This document shows positions 39,541 to 47,119 of a stretch of DNA of 64,000 bases, in pieces. Every line of letters starts with the position of its first letter. The stretch's first letter is position 1. Source of the DNA: Actinophytocola sp035995025 (GTDB lineage: Bacteria > Actinomycetota > Actinomycetes > Mycobacteriales > Pseudonocardiaceae). The notes beneath the pieces were generated by a model. That model had not been told where the DNA came from. It did no database searches and saw only the letters and a list, made by a program, of their open reading frames with translations. Where the stretch lies: the NCBI GenBank assembly GCA_035995025.1, contig DASYKY010000114.1, positions 7,031 to 71,030 of the forward strand, read 5' to 3'. A program made the position numbers and the translations under genes.

Positions 39541-40623
39541 TCACCACCACCGCCCGACCGTGTCGCGATCGATCAGGGCACCTCTGACAACTGTCTCTTC
39601 GTCGTGAACCGTGTCCCTGAGGTCCGCACCGCTCAGGTCCGCGACGAACAGATTCGCGCCGCCCAGATCCGCGCCGAACAGGCTCGCGCTGCTGAGGTCC
39701 GTGCGGGTCAGGTTCGCGCCGCTGAGGTCCACGCCGGTCAGGTCCACGCCGCTCAGGTTCGCACCGCCCAGGCTCGCACCGCTCAGATCCGCGCCGCTCA
39801 GGTCCGCTTTGCCGAGGTCCATGCCGACCAGGTCCATGCCGTGCAGATCCGCGTTGCTGAGGTCCGCGCCGCTCAGGTCCGCGGTGTGCAGCTTCGCGCC
39901 GCTCAGGTCCGCGCCGTCCAGCTTCGCGCCGCTCAGATCCGCGTAGTCCAGGTCCGCGCCGTCCAGGTCCGCGACGAAAAGGTTCGCACCGCTCAGGTCC
40001 GCGCCGGACAGGCTCGCGCTGGTTAGGTCCGTGCTGTTCAGGATCGCGCCCCGCAGATCCGCATAGTCCAGGTCCGCGGCGCTCAGGTCCGCCTCGCTGA
40101 GGCCCGCGGCGCTCAGGTTCGCGCCGATCAGGCTCGCGCCGACCAGGTCGACGCCATACAAGGCGACGTCATTCAGGCAGGAGTGGTTGAGGTCGATGAG
40201 CGTGCCGTGGTCGTGAGCGTGGTCGCGGCGAGCAAGGACGGTGAGTCCTGCCTGCGCATCGGGGGTCAGCGGTTGGGGTGCCGGGCAGGTTGGCGATCCT
40301 TCGGTGTCGGTGGTGGCCATTGGCCTGCTGGTTCGGACGAAGGCGGAGAGGATTTCGACAATTGTGGGTTGATCCCGGGGGGAATCGTGGGCGAGGCGTT
40401 CGAGCGCGTAGACGCCGCCAAGTCTTCCTTGCAGGTGTTCGGGGCCTGATTGGTCGAGTTGTGCGACAGCCTTGGTATAGCGGTCTGTGTACTGACCTTG
40501 TTCGGAGACCTTGTTCTGCTTTTGCGCTACACCGACCTGGTCGCGAGTGGCGTTGAGGGACAGGCCCGTGAACACCAGGGCACCGATCGCGGTGAGCCCG
40601 GTAATGGTCTCCGAAACCGTCAT
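39541..40623 (-). CDS. Membrane-anchored pentapeptide-repeat protein
   Basis: The 360-residue protein has one N-terminal hydrophobic segment (ITGLTAIGALVFTGLSL), a region with KAVAQLDQSGPEHLQGRLGGVYALERLAHDSPRD that recurs in similar actinobacterial proteins, and then more than 30 tandem A(D/N)LSG-type pentapeptides from about residue 145 to 345. Pentapeptide repeats form right-handed beta-helices; some bind gyrase, but most are of unknown role, and a membrane-tethered helix is more likely a scaffold. The ATG at 40623 is preferred over a longer frame because upstream codons look non-coding. The repetitive DNA invites slippage. No partner gene is evident. Confidence 0.88.
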   Translation of the reverse strand: MTVSETITGLTAIGALVFTGLSLNATRDQVGVAQKQNKVSEQGQYTDRYTKAVAQLDQSGPEHLQGRLGGVYALERLAHDSPRDQPTIVEILSAFVRTSRPMATTDTEGSPTCPAPQPLTPDAQAGLTVLARRDHAHDHGTLIDLNHSCLNDVALYGVDLVGASLIGANLSAAGLSEADLSAADLDYADLRGAILNSTDLTSASLSGADLSGANLFVADLDGADLDYADLSGAKLDGADLSGAKLHTADLSGADLSNADLHGMDLVGMDLGKADLSGADLSGASLGGANLSGVDLTGVDLSGANLTRTDLSSASLFGADLGGANLFVADLSGADLRDTVHDEETVVRGALIDRDTVGRWW

Positions 40624-41080
40624 AGCTCGCCGAGTCCTGCGGTGATCAGGCGATGACGTGGCCGTGGCCGCAGAGCGTGCGGAGCCATGTCCGCCGTTGT
40701 CCGACGAAGCGCGTTGACGAGAGTGGCGAATGGTGACCGAGCGGGGCGCGGGAAGCCTTCGGCGAGGAACGTGCACAGCCTTTTCTATCATTCGCTTTCA
40801 ACCGGGTCGGACCAGATCCTCCACGGCACTGGCCGGCTCTCGTGCCGACCTTTGATTCCATCAACGCCGAGTCTTTCGGCATTGTCATTACCTGTCTCGG
40901 CCTCGCGGCCTTTCTGCGCACACAGCGGGCCCAGCTCTCGTAGTCTCAGGCCGGCGGCTACCCGCTGTGAACGAGAGCCGGCAGCGGGAGCCGCCACGGA
41001 CTGAGGAGGGGCTGCGGCGCGCTCGTGCTCGTCAGGTCACAGCGATGTTGCCGCACCCTCCTCCACCGGGGTAACTTTGC
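40624..41080. other. Intergenic stretch without a credible gene
   Basis: About 460 bases separate the pentapeptide gene from the acyl-CoA operon operator. Composition is more AT-rich than average in places (TTTTCTATCATTCGCTTTC near 40781). Short frames on both strands have no ribosome-binding site or recognisable residues. I see inverted CTCTCG/CGAGAG words near 40935-40978 but no convincing regulatory RNA. Confidence 0.5.
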
Positions 41081-41098
41081 TAAGCGCTTGCTTAGCTC
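41081..41098. promoter_or_regulatory. Palindromic operator of the acyl-CoA operon
   Basis: GCTAAGCGCTTGCTTAGC has perfect 7-base arms (GCTAAGC/GCTTAGC) and lies 27 bases before the fabG-like GTG. The AAGCGCTTGCTT core resembles sites of TetR regulators that control fatty-acid and acyl-CoA genes in actinobacteria. The TetR gene at 44654, last in the same operon, is the obvious candidate. A GGAGGA ribosome-binding site follows at 41112-41117. Confidence 0.75.
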
Positions 41099-41125
41099 AC
41101 CAACCAAACGTGGAGGAACAACGCC

Positions 41126-41881
41126 GTGGCCCACTCCCGTGTCGCGATCGTCACCGGTGCCGCTCGGGGCATCGGGGCGGCGGTCGCCCAGCGTCTGGCT
41201 CAGGACGGGTTCGCCGTGGGGGTCATCGACCTCACCGGGGACTCCTGCGCCGGCACCGTCGAGGCGATCACCGACAAGGGTGGTCAGGCGATCGGGATCG
41301 GCGCCGACGTCACCGACCCGGCGGCCGTCAGGGCCGCCGTCGAGCGGGTGGCGAGTGAGCTGGGCGCGCCGACCGTCCTGGTCAACAACGCCGGCATCAC
41401 CCGCGACAACCTCCTGTTCAAGATGACCGAGGAGGACTGGGACTCGGTCCTCGGCGTGCACCTGCGCGGCGCGTTCCTCATGACCCGCGAGGTCCAGAAG
41501 CACCAGACCGAACAGGGCTGGGGCCGCATCGTCAACCTGTCCAGCACCTCCGCCCTCGGCAACCGAGGCCAGGTCAACTACTCCGCCGCCAAGGCCGGCA
41601 TGCAGGGGTTCACCAAGACGCTGGCCATCGAGCTCGGGAAGTTCGGCGTCACCGCCAACGCGATCGCCCCCGGGTTCATCGAGACCGAGATGACCGCCGC
41701 CACCGCCGCGCGGCTGGAGATCGACTTCGAGGACTTCAAGAAGGGCGCCGCGGCCGCGATCCCGGTCCAGCGCGTCGGCCAGCCCGCCGACATCGCCGCG
41801 CTGGTCTCCTTCCTCGCCGGCGAAGAGTCCGGCTTCATCTCCGGCCAGGTCATCTACGTGGCCGGCGGACCGAGGGACTGA
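41126..41881 (+). CDS. FabG-like 3-oxoacyl reductase (SDR family)
   Basis: The 251-residue short-chain dehydrogenase carries TGAARGIG (cofactor loop, about residues 10-17), VNNAGIT, and the catalytic Ser-Tyr-Lys set in NLSSTSALGNRGQVNYSAAKAG, ending IYVAGGPRD. It resembles FabG-type 3-oxoacyl reductases, which in this context would act as a 3-hydroxyacyl-CoA dehydrogenase in beta-oxidation or chain building. It is the first gene of a tight operon with MaoC, two acyl-CoA dehydrogenases and TetR. The GTG start is set by GGAGGA 8 bases upstream. Confidence 0.92.
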   Translation: MAHSRVAIVTGAARGIGAAVAQRLAQDGFAVGVIDLTGDSCAGTVEAITDKGGQAIGIGADVTDPAAVRAAVERVASELGAPTVLVNNAGITRDNLLFKMTEEDWDSVLGVHLRGAFLMTREVQKHQTEQGWGRIVNLSSTSALGNRGQVNYSAAKAGMQGFTKTLAIELGKFGVTANAIAPGFIETEMTAATAARLEIDFEDFKKGAAAAIPVQRVGQPADIAALVSFLAGEESGFISGQVIYVAGGPRD

Positions 41882-41882
41882 C

Positions 41883-42335
41883 ATGCGCACATTCGCGAAC
41901 CTCGACGAGCTGACCGCGGCCAAGGGCGAGCACCTCGGCACCGGCGACTGGGTCGAGATCACCCAGGATCGCATCGACACGTTCGCCGACGCGACCAGCG
42001 ACCACCAGTGGATCCACGTCGACACCGAGAGGGCCAAGGCAGGCCCGTTCGGCGCCACGATCGCCCACGGTTACCTCACGCTGTCGCTGATCCCCATGCT
42101 GGGCAAGGAGATCTACACCGTCGACGGGATCTCGATGGGCATCAACTACGGACTCGGCAAGGTCCGCTTCCCGGCCGTCGTACCCGCCGGGTCGCGGGTA
42201 CGGGCCAGCGCGGAGCTGGTGGACGTCGTCGACAAGGCACAGGGTAAGCAGGTCACCGTGCGCACCACGATCGAGATCGAGGGCGGCGACAAGCCGGCCT
42301 GCGTCGCCGAGACGATGGCGCTGTACGTGCCATGA
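41883..42335 (+). CDS. MaoC-family enoyl-CoA hydratase
   Basis: This 150-residue single hot-dog protein has the hydratase 2 motif region DRIDTFADATSDHQWIHVDTERA (catalytic Asp and His) and GPFGATIAHGYLTLSLIP. It would hydrate 2-enoyl-CoA or dehydrate the (R)-3-hydroxyacyl intermediate made by the adjacent SDR. It starts one base after the SDR stop and overlaps the next start (ATGA), so the operon is translationally coupled. Confidence 0.93.
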   Translation: MRTFANLDELTAAKGEHLGTGDWVEITQDRIDTFADATSDHQWIHVDTERAKAGPFGATIAHGYLTLSLIPMLGKEIYTVDGISMGINYGLGKVRFPAVVPAGSRVRASAELVDVVDKAQGKQVTVRTTIEIEGGDKPACVAETMALYVP

Positions 42336-43504
42336 CCCCCGACCAGCTGCGCGAGCGGACACGCGAGTTCCTGGCCGCCAACGATCCGTCCACCATGGAC
42401 CGGATGGACTTCCTGCGGGCGCGCTTCGACGCCGGCCTCGCCTGGGTGCACTTTCCCGAGGGCCTCGGCGGGCTGGGCCTGGCCCGGGAGATGCAGAACG
42501 TCGTCGAGGCCGAGCTGGCAGGCACCCCCGACAACGACCCGCGCCGGATCGGCATCGGCCTCGGCATGGCTGCCCCCACGATCCTGGCCTTCGGCACCGA
42601 CGAGCTGAAGCAGCGCCTGCTTCGTCCACTGTGGACCGGAGAGGAGGTGTGGTGCCAGCTGTTCTCCGAGCCGGGCGCCGGCTCCGACCTCGCCGCGGCC
42701 GGCACCCGCGCGGTGCGTGACGGCGACGGCTGGCGGGTCACCGGCCAGAAGGTGTGGACCTCCAGCGCGCACACCGCGAAGTGGGCGATCCTGCTCGCCC
42801 GCACCGACCCGGACCTGCCCAAGCACGCCGGCCTGTCCTACTTCGTCCTCGACATGACCCAGCCGGGCGTCGAGGTCCGGCCGCTGCGCCAGATCACCGG
42901 CGAGGCCGAGTTCAACGAAGTGTTCATGACCGACGCGTGGATCCCGGACACCGACCGGCTCGGCGCGGTCGGCGAGGGCTGGAAGGTCGCGCAGACCACC
43001 CTCATGAACGAGCGCGTCGCCATCGGTGGGCGCGCGACGCCGCGTGAGGGCGGCATGATCGGCACGGTCGCGGACACCTGGCGCGCGCACCCCGAGGTGC
43101 GCACGCCGGAGCTGCACGACCGGCTGCTCGACCTGTGGGTGCAGTCCGAGGCCTTCCGGCTGGCCGGGATGCGGCTTCGCCAGCAGCTCGCGGTCGGCTC
43201 CCCCGGGCCGGAAGGCTCGGCCATGAAGCTGGCCTTCGCCCGGCTGGCCCAGGCGTTGTCCGGCCTCGAGGTCGAGATGCTCGGCGAGGACGGCCTGCGC
43301 TACGACGACTGGACGCTGCGGCGGCCGGACCTGGTCGACTTCACCGGGCGCGAGGCCGGCTACCGCTACCTGCGGGCCAAGGGAAACTCGATCGAGGGCG
43401 GCACCTCCGAGGTGCTGCGCAACATCATCGCCGAGCGCGTGCTCGGGCTGCCCGCCGAGGCGCGGGTCGACACGAAGGTCGCGTGGAAGGACCTGCCGCG
43501 ATGA
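42332..43504 (+). CDS. Acyl-CoA dehydrogenase (first of pair)
   Basis: The 390-residue flavoprotein has LFSEPGAGSDLA (about residues 110-121), VTGQKVWTSSAHTAKWAILLARTDP and the C-terminal GNSIEGGTSEVLRNIIAERVLGLP, all acyl-CoA dehydrogenase signatures. The pairing with a second, more divergent dehydrogenase is typical of heteromeric FadE complexes that oxidise steroid side chains or bulky acyl-CoAs in actinobacteria. The catalytic Glu cannot be assigned with certainty from the sequence alone; such pairs often hold it in one subunit only. Confidence 0.93.
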   Translation: MTPDQLRERTREFLAANDPSTMDRMDFLRARFDAGLAWVHFPEGLGGLGLAREMQNVVEAELAGTPDNDPRRIGIGLGMAAPTILAFGTDELKQRLLRPLWTGEEVWCQLFSEPGAGSDLAAAGTRAVRDGDGWRVTGQKVWTSSAHTAKWAILLARTDPDLPKHAGLSYFVLDMTQPGVEVRPLRQITGEAEFNEVFMTDAWIPDTDRLGAVGEGWKVAQTTLMNERVAIGGRATPREGGMIGTVADTWRAHPEVRTPELHDRLLDLWVQSEAFRLAGMRLRQQLAVGSPGPEGSAMKLAFARLAQALSGLEVEMLGEDGLRYDDWTLRRPDLVDFTGREAGYRYLRAKGNSIEGGTSEVLRNIIAERVLGLPAEARVDTKVAWKDLPR

Positions 43505-43526
43505 GCGGAGCTTGCGGAGCGAACCA

Positions 43527-44657
43527 ATGACACAGAGCGAACCACTGAACCTGCTCTACACCGACATCGAGGACCAGCTCCGCGCGAGCGTCCGCGACCT
43601 GCTGTCCGACCGCGCGCAGCCGGCGTCCATCCTGGCCCGCTGCGAGACCGACAAGCCCTACGACCTCGACCTGTGGCGCACGCTCTCCGGTGACCTCGGC
43701 GTCGGCTCGCTGCACGTACCCGAGGAGCTCGGCGGGCAGGGCGCGTCCACCCGCGAGACGGCCGTCGTCATGGAGGAGCTGGGCCGCTCTGTCGCGCCCG
43801 TGCCCTTCCTCGGCAGCGCGGTGCTCGCCACCGGCGCCCTGCTCGGCAGCGAACCTGACGACGCGGCACGGGAGCTGCTCGACGCGCTCGGCGCGGGCCG
43901 GTCGGTCGGCGCGCTCGCCGTGTCGCTCGGCACCGCGCCGGGCTCGCCGTTCCCGACCACGGTGGCCTACGACGACGACACTGCGGGCGGCACCCTTCGC
44001 GGCACCGTCCGCACAGTGGGCGACGGCGTAGCCGCTGACGTGCTGGTCGTGCCGGCCGCCGGCGTCGACGGCCCGCGGCTGTTCACCGTGCCGGTCGGCC
44101 AGGCCGGGGTGACCGTGACGCCGGTCGTGTCGCTGGACCTGACCCGGCCGGTCGCGGACGTCACGCTCGACGGCGCCACCGGCACGGCGCTGGCCGGCGA
44201 CGCCGCGTCCGCCCTGGACAGTGCGCTGTGGACGGCGGCGGCGCTGCTGGCGTCCGAGCAGGTCGGCCTCGCCGAGTGGTGCGTGACGACCACGGTCGCC
44301 TACCTCAAGGACCGGCACCAGTTCGGCCGCCCGGTCGGCTCGTTCCAGGCGCTCAAGCACCGGCTCGCCGACCTGTGGCAGGAGCTGGCGCTGGCCCGGG
44401 CGGCGGCCCGCGCGGCCGCCGACACACCGGGCACTTCCGCCGAGGCGCGCCTGGCCGCGAGCCTCGCGAACTCGCTGTGCTCGAACGTCGCCGTGCACGC
44501 GGCCGAGGAATGCGTGCAGCTGCACGGCGGGATCGGCATGACCTGGGAGCACCCGGCGCACCTGTACCTCAAGCGGGCCAAGGCCGACCAGGTCGCGCTC
44601 GGCACGCCGGGCCGGCACCGGCAGCTGCTCGCCCCGCTGGCCGACCTGCCGGCGTGA
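43527..44657 (+). CDS. Acyl-CoA dehydrogenase (second of pair)
   Basis: The 376-residue protein has the N-terminal ELGGQGASTRETAVVMEELGRS, a central beta domain that is poorly conserved, and the C-terminal DRHQFGRPVGSFQALKHRLADLW and CVQLHGGIGMTWEHPAHLYLKRAKA typical of the family. It lacks the usual EPxAGSD substrate loop of its partner, fitting a non-equivalent subunit of an alpha2beta2 dehydrogenase. ATG at 43527 is chosen over one at 43512 because MTQSEPLNLLYTDIEDQLR is the common start. Its stop overlaps the TetR GTG. Confidence 0.92.
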   Translation: MTQSEPLNLLYTDIEDQLRASVRDLLSDRAQPASILARCETDKPYDLDLWRTLSGDLGVGSLHVPEELGGQGASTRETAVVMEELGRSVAPVPFLGSAVLATGALLGSEPDDAARELLDALGAGRSVGALAVSLGTAPGSPFPTTVAYDDDTAGGTLRGTVRTVGDGVAADVLVVPAAGVDGPRLFTVPVGQAGVTVTPVVSLDLTRPVADVTLDGATGTALAGDAASALDSALWTAAALLASEQVGLAEWCVTTTVAYLKDRHQFGRPVGSFQALKHRLADLWQELALARAAARAAADTPGTSAEARLAASLANSLCSNVAVHAAEECVQLHGGIGMTWEHPAHLYLKRAKADQVALGTPGRHRQLLAPLADLPA

Positions 44658-45268
44658 CACAGCTGCCGATCCCGGACGAGATGTGGCCGGACGTCCGGCC
44701 GGAGGCGGCGCGCCGGCTGATGGCCGCCGCGGTCGAGTCGTTCGCCGAGCGCGGCTATCACGCCACGACCACCCGGGACATCGCGACGGCGGCCGGCATG
44801 AGCCCGGCCGCGCTGTACGTGCACTTCCCGGCGAAGTCGGCGGTGCTGTTCGCGATCAGCCGCAGCGGCCACGAGCGCACGCTCGCGATGGTCGAGTCCA
44901 TCGTGGCCGCCGAGCCCGACCCGGTGGCCACGATGCGCACGCTGGTGGAACGCTTCGTCGCCTGGCACGCGAAGCGGCACCTGGTCGCCCGGGTGGTGCA
45001 GCACGAGCTGCACGCGCTGCCGCCCGCGGACTACGAGCTGGTCGCCGATCTGCGGCGGCGCACCGAGCGGCTGGTCCGCGACGTGATCACCCGCGGCGTG
45101 GACGAGGGCGCGTTCGTGGTGCCGGACGTGCGCACCGCGGCGCGTGCAGTGCTCTCGCTCGGCATCGACGTCGCCCGCTGGTACTCCCCCGCCAGCAGGC
45201 CCTCGCCCACGATGCTCGGCAGGCAGTACGCCGACCTCGTGCTGAGCATGCTCGGGCACCGGGCATAA
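44654..45268 (+). CDS. TetR-family regulator of the acyl-CoA operon
   Basis: The 204-residue protein has a canonical TetR HTH (ERGYHATTTRDIATAAGMSPAALYVHFPAKSAVLFAI, about residues 34-70) and a helical ligand domain that probably binds an acyl-CoA. The GTG at 44654 overlaps the preceding stop (GTGA), so it is the last gene of the operon it likely represses through the palindrome at 41081. It is followed 63 bases later by an unrelated secreted protein. Confidence 0.93.
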   Translation: MTQLPIPDEMWPDVRPEAARRLMAAAVESFAERGYHATTTRDIATAAGMSPAALYVHFPAKSAVLFAISRSGHERTLAMVESIVAAEPDPVATMRTLVERFVAWHAKRHLVARVVQHELHALPPADYELVADLRRRTERLVRDVITRGVDEGAFVVPDVRTAARAVLSLGIDVARWYSPASRPSPTMLGRQYADLVLSMLGHRA

Positions 45269-45331
45269 CCGGGAAGAGAACCGTTCTTTCGTCGGTGCCG
45301 CGCCCGCCCGCCGTGATGGTTGTCTGCACCA

Positions 45332-46087
45332 ATGCGGCCTGTCTCGCGTGTCCTCACCGTCGTCACCGGCATCGCCACGCTCGCGATCGGCATCCCCGCC
45401 CTCGCATGGGCCGAGCCGCCAGGCGCACTGCCGGCCAGCGCCACCGACGAGGACGCGAAGTGGCAACCCGCGTTCGACTACGACGGCGACGGCTGCTACC
45501 CCACCCCGGCGATCGGCCGGGACGGCACGTTGAACCCGGGGCTGGAGCCGTCCGGTGCGCTCAACGGCAACTGCCACGACCCGTCCGACCTGGACAACAC
45601 GAACTCCTACGCGCGCTCGAAGTGCAACAACGGCTGGTGCGCCCACCTCTACGACCTGTACTTCGAGAAGGACCAGGCCATCGCGGGCTGGGACCCGTTC
45701 GGCCACCGGCACGACATCGAGCACGTCGTGGTCTGGGTGTCCGGCGACGCCCCGCAATACGTGTCGGTCTCCCGGCACGGCGACTACCAGACCTTTCCCG
45801 CGTCGGACGCCGGCTTTGACGGCACACACGCGAAGGTCGTGTACCACAAGGACGGCGCCACCACGCACTGCTTCCGGCTCGCGGCCAAGGACGAGCAGCC
45901 GGAGAACCACTACGGCGCGTGGCAGTACCCGGACCTGGTGAGCTGGGACAACTACCCGCCGGGCATCCGCGACACGCTCACGGGCGCGGACTTCGGCGAC
46001 GCCAGCCTGGGCATCAAGGACAGCGCGTTCGCGAACAACCTCACCGAGGCCATGCCGAGCGGCATCCCGTTCAACCCCAACGCTTGA
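45332..46087 (+). CDS. Secreted Nep1-like (NPP1) protein
   Basis: This 251-residue protein has a signal peptide (RPVSRVLTVVTGIATLAIG then IPALAWA, cut near residue 27) and the necrosis- and ethylene-inducing-protein fold. The hallmark heptapeptide reads GHRHDIE instead of the usual GHRHDWE, with HVVVWV after it, and two cysteine pairs are visible (SKCNNGWC plus others). NLPs of fungi, oomycetes and some Bacillus and Streptomyces species damage dicot membranes. The Trp-to-Ile change in the metal/lipid site may alter activity. The ATG at 45332 gives the best signal peptide. The dispersed repeat starts at the base after its stop. Confidence 0.9.
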   Translation: MRPVSRVLTVVTGIATLAIGIPALAWAEPPGALPASATDEDAKWQPAFDYDGDGCYPTPAIGRDGTLNPGLEPSGALNGNCHDPSDLDNTNSYARSKCNNGWCAHLYDLYFEKDQAIAGWDPFGHRHDIEHVVVWVSGDAPQYVSVSRHGDYQTFPASDAGFDGTHAKVVYHKDGATTHCFRLAAKDEQPENHYGAWQYPDLVSWDNYPPGIRDTLTGADFGDASLGIKDSAFANNLTEAMPSGIPFNPNA

Positions 46088-46189
46088 CCGCCTCCCCGGA
46101 ACTAACCCTGCTGGTCGCCTTGGGCTGATGTCCTCCGGTCGCGCACGTACTTGTGGCTGGGATGCGTCCCGTTCCCCTTGGGTGCGGTT
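46088..46189 (+). repeat. Dispersed two-box repeat, copy B
   Basis: CCGCCTCCCCGGAACTA begins directly after the NLP stop codon; the 3' box CGTACTTGTGGCTGGGATGC starts 55 bases after the 5' core, and the element ends TTGGGTGCGGTT. It is oriented like the NLP gene. Its last bases run into TACATT, the likely -10 of the ROK kinase gene, so it also forms that gene's promoter region. Confidence 0.85.
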
Positions 46190-46194
46190 ACATT
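46189..46194 (+). promoter_or_regulatory. -10 hexamer TACATT of the ROK-PfkB-aldolase operon
   Basis: TACATT lies 7 bases before the GTG at 46202 and there is no ribosome-binding site, consistent with a leaderless mRNA. The region where a -35 would be is repeat sequence. Confidence 0.45.
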
Positions 46195-46201
46195 GCACTA
46201 C

Positions 46202-47119
46202 GTGGATGGAGTGGCGGAACCACGGCTGGTCGCGGCTATCGATGTTGGCGGCACCTCGATCAAGGCCGCGCTCGTCGCCGAGGATCTGCGTGTCGTGCAC
46301 ACCCAGCGCGCGGCCACCCGGCGGGTGGACGGCAGTGTCGACGTCGGCCAGATCGCCGAGCTGATCGACGAGCTGCGGATCACCGCAGGCGAGGCCGAGG
46401 TGTGCGGGGTCGGCGTCGCGGCGCCCGGGATCATCGACGAGGAACACGGCATCGCCCGCGCCGCGGTCAACCTGGGCTGGCGCGAGCTGCCGCTGCGCGC
46501 GCTGCTCAGCGAGGCGGCCGGCATGCCGGTGGCGCTCGGCCACGACGTGCGGACCGGCGGGCTCGCCGAGTTCACCGTCGGGGCGGCGACCGGGGTGCGC
46601 AACGCGATGTTCATGCCGATCGGCACCGGCATCGCGGCCGCCGTCCTCGTCGACGGCCACCGGCTGGACGCGGACGGCTACGCGGGCGAGATCGGCCACA
46701 TCGTCGTCGATCCACAAGGGACGGTCTGCGGCTGCGGGATCCGCGGCTGCCTGGAGACCGTCGCCGCCGCGTCGCACATCGCGCGCCGCTACGCCGAGGC
46801 GACCGGGCGGCCGGTGACCCGTGCGGCGGACGTTGCCGGCGCGGTGCGGTCGGGCGACCTGGACGCGATCGCGGTGTGGGACCGCGCGGTCGAGGGCCTC
46901 GCCGCCGCGCTGACGACGGCGAGCACGCTGTTCGCCCCGGAGGTCGTGGCCATCGGCGGCGGCCTCGCCGAGTCCGGCGACACGCTGCTGGCGCCGCTGC
47001 GCGAGGCGCTCGTCGGCCGGCTGACGTTCCAGCGGGTGCCGAAGATCGTGCCCGCGGCGCTCGGCGACAACGCGGGCTGCATCGGCTCGGCGATCATGGC
47101 CTGGCAGGCCGTCAGGTGA
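46202..47119 (+). CDS. ROK-family sugar kinase
   Basis: The 305-residue protein shows the ATP motif AAIDVGGTSIKAALV near the N-terminus, the ROK substrate region EIGHIVVDPQG, and the zinc motif CGCGIRGCLETVAA. ROK kinases phosphorylate glucose, N-acetylglucosamine, N-acetylmannosamine or similar sugars. Coupled PfkB and class II aldolase genes downstream suggest a pathway from a (possibly amino) hexose to a ketohexose bisphosphate. The GTG at 46202 follows TACATT by 7 bases. Its stop overlaps the PfkB GTG. Confidence 0.9.
   Translation: MDGVAEPRLVAAIDVGGTSIKAALVAEDLRVVHTQRAATRRVDGSVDVGQIAELIDELRITAGEAEVCGVGVAAPGIIDEEHGIARAAVNLGWRELPLRALLSEAAGMPVALGHDVRTGGLAEFTVGAATGVRNAMFMPIGTGIAAAVLVDGHRLDADGYAGEIGHIVVDPQGTVCGCGIRGCLETVAAASHIARRYAEATGRPVTRAADVAGAVRSGDLDAIAVWDRAVEGLAAALTTASTLFAPEVVAIGGGLAESGDTLLAPLREALVGRLTFQRVPKIVPAALGDNAGCIGSAIMAWQAVR

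Noticed and set aside
39600..40150. Regular short DNA repeats resembling a CRISPR or satellite
   Set aside because: The repeat period is 15 bases and translates into pentapeptides in one long frame; there are no spacers and no cas genes.
40646..41004. Short frames on both strands between the pentapeptide gene and the acyl-CoA operon
   Set aside because: They overlap each other, lack ribosome-binding sites and show no recognisable sequence.
46151..46201. Extension of the ROK kinase to start MWLGCVPFPLGAV
   Set aside because: These residues come from translating the dispersed repeat; the same peptide appears by reading other copies and is not a conserved N-terminus. The GTG at 46202 fits the family.
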